Part shown: piece after piece, positions 1-5,075 of the stretch | Layout of the letters: each line of letters opens with the position of its first letter | How positions within the stretch are numbered: position 1 is the first letter of the stretch | Source of the DNA: Desulfobacteraceae bacterium | Lineage (GTDB): Bacteria > Desulfobacterota > DSM-4660 > Desulfatiglandales > Desulfatiglandaceae | Reading direction: 5' to 3' | Length of the DNA: 5,075 bases | NCBI GenBank assembly: GCA_030597505.1 | Contig: JAUVRS010000214.1 | Span: forward strand, 1 to 5,075 | Notes under the pieces: generated by a model | Databases searched by the model: none | What the model was told of the DNA's origin: nothing | The model's input: only the letters and a program-made list of their open reading frames with translations | Translations under genes and position numbers: made by a program

Positions 1-1
1 C

Positions 2-2239
2 CTGAACATCGACACATCCAGGGCCGAGATACTCCCAGGGGTTCACGCCGTTATCACGGGTTACAACACCCCTCAGATACGGTTTGGGTTTATAAGAGAC
101 AACTATGTTTTCAAAAAGGAAAAGGTACGGCAATTCAGGGATGAGATCGCAGCGGTTGCAGCTATAGACCCTGAAATCGCAGAAGAGGCCCTTGATCTGA
201 TACGGGTGGAGTATGAGGAACTGCCAGCTGTATTTGACCCCGAAGATGCCTTAAAAGAGGGGGCCCCCCTCATTCATGAAACAGATCCCCGGGGGAGACC
301 TAAAAAAGACAACCTTTTGCCGGTTCCCTGGGAGTTTGTCGCGGGTGACGTGGAAAAGGCCAGGGATGAATCGTGCTACATTGCCGAAGATCGTTTGACA
401 ACCCCCCTTGTCCAGCAGTCCTGTCTGGGGACAGCCGGATGCATTGCGGAATTTGATCTCGACAACAACCTGCTTATCCATGCAAAAACCCAGATACCTT
501 TCCTGGCCCAAAACGATTTTAACCAGGCCCTTGCGGCCATGGGGCTCAAGGGAAAAAACTCACGGGTTGTTGTCCCGACACTGGGAGGGGCGTTTGGTAC
601 AGGTCTTGACACGCACGGGTATGAATATATCGCCATACTCCTGGCCTACAAAACCGGAAGACCGGTCAAAATCGTGCTGAGCCGGGAGGAAGAGTTTGTG
701 ACCCTCTCCCCCCGGCAACCCACAAGGACCCATATCATTCAAGGGTGCGACAAGGAGGGGTCGTTGACCTTCAGGGAGGTCCGGATGACACTGGATAACG
801 GTGCCTACACCTCCTGGGGCGCCACCACCCCGAGCGTCATGATGCTCCCCATCTCATCGCTTTACCGGGTCCCCAATGTTTTTTACCAAACAAAGATCGT
901 GTATACAAACAACACCTATTGTCAGGCCATGAGAGGTTACGGAAACCCACAGGCGGCCTGGGCCATAGAGAACAACCTGGATCATCTTGCAGAAACAGCA
1001 GGCATCGACCCCTTTGAGTTTAGGATGATCAACAGCAATGTCCCCGATGAAGTGACCCCCATGGGCCTACAAATATCCACGTGTGGTCTCAAGGACTGTC
1101 TGGAATCGGTTGCAGAGAATCTTGATTGGAACAAAAAACGAGGCAAGGGACGGGACAAGGCCCGGGGTGTGGGGATGGCATCTTTGTTCCATGTGGGGGG
1201 GTCTGCCAGGGTGTACCGCTCGGATGGTACCGGGATTGTCATGAAACTGGATGATTTTGGCCATGTCTCTGTGTTCACCGGCGGTGTGGAAATGGGGCAG
1301 GGATTTGACGTGGCCCTGACCCTTGCCTCCGCAGAGGCCCTCGGGGTAACACCAGACAGGGTGAGCATCGTCTCGGGGGATACGGCGACTTGCCCTTGGG
1401 ACGTGGGGACCCACGCCAGCCGGGGGGCCTTTACCTCGTGCAATGCAGCCATTATGGCCGCTGAGAAGGCGAGAAAAAAGATATTTGATTTGTCTGCGGA
1501 CATTTTTATGGCCCGTGTGCAATCCGAGATGAAAAAACGCAAAAAAGAGGACCCTGATTTTGAGATACCCGATCTCAACTATGAAAGGATTTTTGATCCA
1601 TCGGAGCTTGAACTGAAAGAGAATTATGTGTTTCTGAAGGAAGAGCCGCATAACCCGTTGCTTCGGGTACGGCTTGATGAAATCTTGCGAAGCGCTCACC
1701 ACAGAGAGCAAGGGAGCATGGTGGTGGTTGAGGCATTTTATGATCCCCCCAACCAGATGTCGGATCCCAGGACAGGACGGGGGAACATCTCCTCTACCTA
1801 TATTTTTGGCGCTCAGGGGGCAGAGGTGGAGGTGGATCTGGAGACAGGAAAGATCAAGATCCTGAAGTATGCGGCGGCACATGATGTGGGGCAGGTCATC
1901 AGCAAACAGGCTGTCAAAGGGCAGATCTATGGCGGGATAGCGCAGGGTCTTGGGTATGCCCTGTCTGAGGAATACAAGACCCGTGATGGCAGAAACCTAA
2001 ACCCCAATTTTCTGGACTACAAGATATTCTCGGCTCCTGACATGGATTTCCCAATACATATTGAATGTATTGAGACAAATGACAAGGAAGGCCCCTTTGG
2101 GGCAAAGGGTGTGGGTGAGCCGGGTCTTGTGCCGACAGCCCCTGCCATCGGCAACGCCATATATGATGCCACGGGGATCAGGATCACGGATCTGCCCATC
2201 ACTCCCGAAAAGATCCTGGCAGCCCTTGAAAAAAGGTAA
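2..2239 (+). CDS. Molybdenum hydroxylase large subunit (xanthine dehydrogenase family, molybdopterin-binding), 5'-truncated by window edge
   Basis: This is the catalytic subunit of a molybdenum hydroxylase, which would hydroxylate or dehydroxylate an unidentified substrate with electrons passing through separate 2Fe-2S and FAD subunits not seen here. The frame is open from the left edge (745 codons visible; roughly 50-60 N-terminal residues probably missing), so the GTG at 206 is internal. Visible residues 1-80 match the a/b hammerhead domain (ILPGVHAVITG, then EIAAVAAID and EEALDLIRVEYEELPAV). The cofactor-binding domains follow: GGAFG at 584-598, AMRGYG at 926-943, EMGQG at 1289-1303, and GVGEPG with the catalytic-base Glu at 2117-2119. 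The AYxCSFR loop of form I CO dehydrogenase is absent. Positions equivalent to bovine xanthine oxidase Glu802 and Arg880 are Leu and Val, so a purine substrate is unlikely. The AMRGxG loop resembles that of 4-hydroxybenzoyl-CoA reductase HcrA, but identity to it is not claimed. The TAA stop lies inside the left end of the adjacent inverted-repeat element. Confidence 0.93.
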   Translation: MNIDTSRAEILPGVHAVITGYNTPQIRFGFIRDNYVFKKEKVRQFRDEIAAVAAIDPEIAEEALDLIRVEYEELPAVFDPEDALKEGAPLIHETDPRGRPKKDNLLPVPWEFVAGDVEKARDESCYIAEDRLTTPLVQQSCLGTAGCIAEFDLDNNLLIHAKTQIPFLAQNDFNQALAAMGLKGKNSRVVVPTLGGAFGTGLDTHGYEYIAILLAYKTGRPVKIVLSREEEFVTLSPRQPTRTHIIQGCDKEGSLTFREVRMTLDNGAYTSWGATTPSVMMLPISSLYRVPNVFYQTKIVYTNNTYCQAMRGYGNPQAAWAIENNLDHLAETAGIDPFEFRMINSNVPDEVTPMGLQISTCGLKDCLESVAENLDWNKKRGKGRDKARGVGMASLFHVGGSARVYRSDGTGIVMKLDDFGHVSVFTGGVEMGQGFDVALTLASAEALGVTPDRVSIVSGDTATCPWDVGTHASRGAFTSCNAAIMAAEKARKKIFDLSADIFMARVQSEMKKRKKEDPDFEIPDLNYERIFDPSELELKENYVFLKEEPHNPLLRVRLDEILRSAHHREQGSMVVVEAFYDPPNQMSDPRTGRGNISSTYIFGAQGAEVEVDLETGKIKILKYAAAHDVGQVISKQAVKGQIYGGIAQGLGYALSEEYKTRDGRNLNPNFLDYKIFSAPDMDFPIHIECIETNDKEGPFGAKGVGEPGLVPTAPAIGNAIYDATGIRITDLPITPEKILAALEKR

Positions 2240-2262
2240 CTACTCAGGTAGATAGGCTGAAG
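2236..2262 (+). repeat. Left terminal inverted repeat of the 165-bp element
   Basis: The outer 16 bases (2236-2251) pair with 2385-2400 with one mismatch, at 2247. Two further mismatches at 2252-2253 separate these from the AGGCTGAAG block. Bases 2237-2239 are the TAA that ends the upstream hydroxylase gene, so the repeat overlaps coding sequence by four bases. Confidence 0.75.
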
Positions 2263-2298
2263 GCTGAAGACTGTTAGGAAAAAGGGTATTTTGAAGCC

Positions 2299-2322
2299 AT
2301 GTTTGATGCAAGAATCAAATAT
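2299..2322 (+). repeat. Internal hairpin in the inverted-repeat element
   Basis: ATGTTTGAT (2299-2307) can pair with ATCAAATAT (2314-2322) across a six-base loop, giving eight Watson-Crick pairs and one G-U pair. GCCAT at 2296-2300 and ATGGC at 2335-2339 offer an alternative, wider pairing. The stem is AT-rich and not followed by a T tract on either strand, so it is not an obvious intrinsic terminator. It is best read as part of the folded core of the repeat. Confidence 0.45.
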
Positions 2323-2373
2323 TTCCGCCAAAGTATGGCAATCGTGTTCTTCTGCCCCCTTCAGCCTAAACAG

Positions 2374-2400
2374 CTTCAGCCTGACTACGTGAGTAGTTAC
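2374..2400 (-). repeat. Right terminal inverted repeat of the 165-bp element
   Basis: This is the reverse-complement partner of 2236-2262. It ends with TGAGTAGTTAC (2390-2400) and lies 22 bases beyond the TGA (2423-2425) that would be the ancestral stop of the helicase gene. The element therefore does not enter the helicase coding region. It carries a single CTTCAGCCT block (2374-2382), with a second one 15 bases further inside at 2359-2367. Confidence 0.75.
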
Positions 2401-2422
2401 GAAAGGAAGAGTGAGGGTTATC

Positions 2423-2464
2423 TCAGATCTTTTCGAGGGACGTGTACTCCATATGGAGCAGCTA
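2423..2464 (-). other. In-frame TAG plus conserved 12-codon tail of the helicase gene, ending in TGA
   Basis: Reading the helicase frame past the TAG at 2464-2462 gives LLHMEYTSLEKI (2461-2426) and then TGA at 2425-2423. This matches the usual end of UvrD/PcrA proteins. Recalled E. coli UvrD ends GIKWLVAAYARLESV and Bacillus PcrA ends GVKRLLAKFAPVEKV; aligned without gaps, both place a Lys where TAG stands here. A single A-to-T change turns AAG into TAG. The tail has no other disruption, so the codon is either newly mutated, an error, or translated by suppression or pyrrolysine insertion. The alignment is from memory, while the reading frame is directly seen. Confidence 0.85.
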
Positions 2465-4588
2465 GCGCCCGAAGTTCTTGAAAAGAACCTCCACCTTGTC
2501 ATCATCCAAAAACCTTGAGACTACCCCGGGGCCAAAGGCCGGGTGCCGGACCCTGTCACCCGTGGAGAACCCCGCTGATCCACTCTGCTTCACCTCAAAG
2601 ACGTTGGGGTCGCTGCTCATCCCATAGCCCCTCGAGCCATAGCCCCCCGCTAAATTCTGCCGCACCCCCGCTGACTCATAGGAAATAACATCATCTGGAA
2701 CGTCCTTGATAAAGGATGACAGCCCGGTCCCCCGACCTGTCGGGTTCCATGAAACTGCTGATTCTCTCCCGGGATAACAGAGAATCAACTGGTCTCTGGC
2801 CCTGGTGGCCGCCACATACATAAGGCGGCGTTCTTCTTCCAGGGCTGAAGGGTTGTCAAATGCCCGCAGGGGAGGGAATCTCCCATCCGTGACCCAGATT
2901 ATAAAGACAACCGGCCATTCAAGCCCCTTGGCCGAATGGACCGTAGAGAGGGTAAGGGTCTCTGCCCTGCCGTCAGCGTCGAGATCCGCGGGGCTGGAGG
3001 GGGGCTCCAAAACGAGATCATCCAGAAAGCTTCCTAATTTTCTGTATCGGCCGGCCATGTGAATCAACTGTCCCAATTCTTTCTCTCGCCGGGGATAGTC
3101 ATCAAATTTCTCTTTCAAAATGGGGAGATAATAAGCCAGGACTTCTTCTACCGCTGTCTGCGGGTTGATCTTGTTTGAGGCCAGGCGTGATATAAGTCCT
3201 GAAAGGGGTTTGAGCCCGGTGACATTCTTGGCGGCCCCTGGCCATTCCCCGACTCTCCCGGGGGGGATCTGGTTTTCACTCATCCATCGAATCATGGCCT
3301 GGCTTTTTCCCTGGCCCACATTCTTCACAAGTTTCAGGATTCGGATCCAGCTTACGGCTTCATCCTTGTTCGCCACTACTCTCAGGTGTGCAAGAAAATC
3401 CTTTATGTGGGCCGATTCCAGGAATTTGAATCCACCATGTTTTACATAGCGAACCCCCCGACGGGTGAGCTCGGCCTCCAGTTCAAAGGAGTGGTAGCCC
3501 GCGCGAAAAAGCACGGCAAAATCTGAAAGAGATCGTCCCTGTCCCATTTGTTCGCGGATACACTGATACACAAAACTGGCCTGGTCGGGTTCTGTCCGGG
3601 TGTCAATCACCTTTGGCCGTTCTCCTCCTGAACGGTTTGTAAAAAGGCATTTTGTATAGGTTTCGCTGGCTGAACTCATGAGGGCGTTTGTAAATGTAAG
3701 AACCGGCTGGGTGGAGCGATAGTTCTCTTCGAGTTTTAGGATCTTGGCCTCGGGAAACCGGGCGGGAAAGTCAAACATGTTTTTGTAGTTGGCACCCCTG
3801 AAGGAATAAATGGATTGTGAGTCATCCCCTACCACCATGATATTCCTATGCTCATGGGCCAGCCATCTGACAATATCCGCCTGAATGGTGTTGGTGTCCT
3901 GGTATTCATCTACCATGACATATCCATACTGTCGGCTCAGATTTTGCCGCACCTCTTCACGTTCTTCCAGAAGCCTTCTGAGGTAGATAATAAGATCATC
4001 GTAGTCCATCAGGAGATTTGTCTTTTTGTAGGCCGTATAGAGATTCCCCAGTCTATGGATCTCAGAGCTGAAATGGAGGAACTGCGCGTATTCCTCTGTC
4101 ATAAATTCATCCACGGGTTTCTGGAGGTTGGCCGATTTACTCAGGATGTTGGTCAAGGTGCCACGTTTTGGGAATCTTGGGGCGCCTTTGGGAATCCGGA
4201 GCTCCGGGACGAGCGAACGGATGACCTCTTCCATGTCGGATCGGTCCAGAATGGTAAAGGAGTTTTTGAAACCCACGAGTTCGGCATGGCTTCTGAGCAC
4301 TCTCAAGGCGAGCGAATGAAAGGTCCCCCCGGATACAAACCTGCATCTTGCATCTGAAAGACCCGCAGCCCTTTCGAGCATCTCCTGGGCCGATTTTCTG
4401 GTAAAGGTGAGAAGCAGGATGGACTCGGGAGGAACACCTGTCTCTACCAGTCGTGCCACCCGATATACCAATGTCCTTGTCTTTCCACTGCCTGCTCCTG
4501 CTATAACCAACAAGGGGCCTTCAAGGGTTCTGACCGCCTCCAACTGAGCAGGGTTGAGGACCTTTTCATAATCGATCTTGTTTGCCAA
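2462..4588 (-). CDS. uvrD: UvrD/PcrA-type ATP-dependent 3'-5' DNA helicase (superfamily 1A), ending at an in-frame amber codon
   Basis: This is a DNA-unwinding motor of the UvrD/PcrA/Rep family, whose members act in nucleotide excision repair, mismatch repair and clearing of replication or transcription blocks. All helicase motifs are present: Q motif LNPAQ (11-15), Walker A GAGSGKT (31-37), motif Ia TFTRKSAQEM (61-70), GGTFHSL (87-93), Walker B DEYQD (227-231, with Tyr where DEFQD is commoner), motif III GDDSQSIYSFRGA (254-266), ENYRS (288-292), motif V TVHSAKGLEW (549-558) and motif VI YVAATRARD (591-599). The C-terminus has the Tudor-like segment GDRVRHPAFGPGVV (677-690) that binds RNA polymerase in PcrA. 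The protein is 708 residues to the TAG, or 721 if the TAG is read. The start is a TTG placed directly after an in-frame TAA, so it is the earliest possible; a weak GCGAG lies about six bases upstream of it. It sits 23 bases behind the antiporter gene, which suggests one transcript. The assignment between UvrD and PcrA is by family only. Confidence 0.95.
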   Translation of the reverse strand: MANKIDYEKVLNPAQLEAVRTLEGPLLVIAGAGSGKTRTLVYRVARLVETGVPPESILLLTFTRKSAQEMLERAAGLSDARCRFVSGGTFHSLALRVLRSHAELVGFKNSFTILDRSDMEEVIRSLVPELRIPKGAPRFPKRGTLTNILSKSANLQKPVDEFMTEEYAQFLHFSSEIHRLGNLYTAYKKTNLLMDYDDLIIYLRRLLEEREEVRQNLSRQYGYVMVDEYQDTNTIQADIVRWLAHEHRNIMVVGDDSQSIYSFRGANYKNMFDFPARFPEAKILKLEENYRSTQPVLTFTNALMSSASETYTKCLFTNRSGGERPKVIDTRTEPDQASFVYQCIREQMGQGRSLSDFAVLFRAGYHSFELEAELTRRGVRYVKHGGFKFLESAHIKDFLAHLRVVANKDEAVSWIRILKLVKNVGQGKSQAMIRWMSENQIPPGRVGEWPGAAKNVTGLKPLSGLISRLASNKINPQTAVEEVLAYYLPILKEKFDDYPRREKELGQLIHMAGRYRKLGSFLDDLVLEPPSSPADLDADGRAETLTLSTVHSAKGLEWPVVFIIWVTDGRFPPLRAFDNPSALEEERRLMYVAATRARDQLILCYPGRESAVSWNPTGRGTGLSSFIKDVPDDVISYESAGVRQNLAGGYGSRGYGMSSDPNVFEVKQSGSAGFSTGDRVRHPAFGPGVVSRFLDDDKVEVLFKNFGR

Positions 4589-4611
4589 TTAGGTCTCGCT
4601 TTCTATGATGT

Positions 4612-5075
4612 TTATCCGTGCGCACTGCCTATGTTTAAGACATACTGAGAGATAATATACGCCAGATAGATTCCCAGAAGCCAGGCCCCCTGCCACCACT
4701 TGAACCAGCCGGTCTTGTTTACGGAAATAAAGATCCTAAACGAAAAAAGGATGGCGAGCATGGCGGGGAAATGGAAGGTAAAAAAGTTGGGCGGAATCTC
4801 GAGGGGCCTGGCTGCGGCAGCAGCACCCACCACAAAGAGGCAATTGAGGACATCCGCGCCGACAATGTTCCCAACGGCGATTTCGGGGAGTCCCCTGCGG
4901 ATGGCGGTAATGGCCGTGGTCAATTCCGGAAGTGAGGTGCCAAAGGCAACCATGGTTGCCGCGATGACGTCCTCGGGGACCCCAAAACGGGCCGCGATTT
5001 CAGTGGCGCAGGGAATCAATACCCTGGCGCCCAAAATCACCAGAAAAAGGCCGCCCACAATCATAAAGATAGGCA
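4612..5075 (-). CDS. Calcium/sodium antiporter family membrane protein (CaxA/YrbG type), C-terminal half, truncated by window edge
   Basis: This is an inner-membrane cation exchanger of the Na+/Ca2+ exchanger superfamily, which moves Ca2+ or a similar cation against Na+ or H+. Only the last half is in the window. The frame is open to the right edge (it reads PIF before the ATG at 5064), so that ATG is internal; about 153 residues are visible. They hold the second alpha repeat: GTSLPELTTA, with the ion-coordinating Glu, and GNIVGADVLN, which corresponds to the GNxxGSNxxN motif of the family with Ala-Asp in place of Ser-Asn. About five hydrophobic membrane segments are visible: the stretch starting MIVGGLFLVI, the two helices carrying the alpha repeat, a helix around FPAMLAILFSF, and the last around WLLGIYLAYIISQYVL. 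The protein ends shortly after the last helix at a TAA, 23 bases before the helicase start. Ion specificity cannot be read from the sequence. Confidence 0.9.
   Translation of the reverse strand, partial: PIFMIVGGLFLVILGARVLIPCATEIAARFGVPEDVIAATMVAFGTSLPELTTAITAIRRGLPEIAVGNIVGADVLNCLFVVGAAAAARPLEIPPNFFTFHFPAMLAILFSFRIFISVNKTGWFKWWQGAWLLGIYLAYIISQYVLNIGSAHG

Larger units (their letters stand above)
2236..2400. repeat. 165-bp MITE/REP-like element with 27-bp imperfect terminal inverted repeats
   Basis: The whole gap between the two convergent genes is dominated by this non-coding element. Its ends (2236-2262 and 2374-2400) are inverted repeats matching at 24 of 27 positions; the outermost part is GTAACTACTCA on the left and TGAGTAGTTAC on the right. 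Inside each arm AGGCTGAAG (or its complement) occurs twice: at 2254-2262 and 2261-2269 on the left, and at 2359-2367 and 2374-2382 on the right. Next to these are CTGTTAGG (2271-2278) on the left and CCTAAACAG (2365-2373) on the right, so the pairing continues imperfectly inward. A separate hairpin sits at 2299-2322. There is no room for a transposase. It could be a non-autonomous mobile element, a REP/BIME-like repeat, or a structured 3' region shared by the two converging transcripts. Flanking AAAGG at 2232-2236 and 2402-2406 could be a short target duplication, but this is weak. Mobility is inferred. Confidence 0.7.

Noticed and set aside
206..208. GTG as the start of the hydroxylase gene
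   Set aside because: The same frame is open back to position 2 and encodes typical N-terminal hammerhead-domain sequence, so the gene begins outside the window.
926..943. Possible CO dehydrogenase large subunit (CoxL)
   Set aside because: The active-site loop is AMRGYG, not the AYxCSFR of form I enzymes, and no other CO-dehydrogenase-specific signature was seen.
982..1882. Two long minus-strand ORFs (198 and 271 codons) opposite the hydroxylase gene
   Set aside because: They lie entirely antisense to a strongly supported gene, are rich in Pro, Arg, His and Cys as expected of shadow frames, and show no family motif.
2447..2458. Perfect 12-base palindrome CTCCATATGGAG
   Set aside because: It falls within the conserved codons of the helicase tail (LHME), so protein coding explains it and there is no reason to call an operator.
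2299..2481. 60-codon ORF on the plus strand starting in the intergenic element
   Set aside because: It runs through the inverted-repeat arms and then antisense to the helicase tail, has no recognisable motif, and its composition follows the repeat rather than a protein.
3848..4357. 169-codon plus-strand ORF opposite the helicase gene
   Set aside because: It is antisense to the conserved helicase region between Walker A and motif III; its length reflects codon bias on the other strand.

Overview
The window looks like ordinary chromosome from a Gram-negative, probably anaerobic bacterium of moderate-to-high GC. The style of the proteins (a CoxL/HcrA-like molybdenum hydroxylase, a UvrD/PcrA helicase ending in a Tudor-like domain, a CaxA/YrbG-type antiporter with a GADVLN motif) makes me think of Desulfobacterota (former Deltaproteobacteria). 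That is a family-level impression, not a demonstrated placement.

Layout. Positions 1-2239 (+ strand) hold the 3' part of a gene for the large, molybdopterin-binding subunit of a xanthine-dehydrogenase-family hydroxylase. Its frame is open from the left edge, so the true start lies outside. Positions 2236-2400 form a compact 165-bp element bounded by 27-bp imperfect terminal inverted repeats (24/27 matched), with GGCTGAA-type repeats inside each arm and a small central hairpin. Its left end contains the stop codon of the hydroxylase gene. Positions 4588 down to 2462 (- strand) encode a UvrD/PcrA-type superfamily 1 helicase. Positions 5075 down to 4612 (- strand) encode the C-terminal half of a Ca2+/Na+ antiporter-family membrane protein. 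Its stop is only 23 bases upstream of the helicase start, so the two are probably co-transcribed. The helicase and hydroxylase genes are convergent and meet at the inverted-repeat element.

The most notable observation is at the helicase 3' end. The frame is closed by a TAG at 2462-2464, but the same frame continues for 12 more codons that read LLHMEYTSLEKI and then ends in TGA (2423-2425). These residues are what the UvrD/PcrA C-terminus normally contains after the last beta strands, and the TAG falls where E. coli UvrD and Bacillus PcrA, as I recall them, have a lysine. This is therefore an in-frame amber inside an otherwise intact gene: a fresh nonsense mutation, a sequencing error, or an amber codon that is read (suppression or pyrrolysine, which is known in some Desulfobacterota). 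The window alone cannot decide between these.

The hydroxylase and the antiporter-helicase pair have no evident functional link. No RNA genes, CRISPR arrays or transposase genes were seen.
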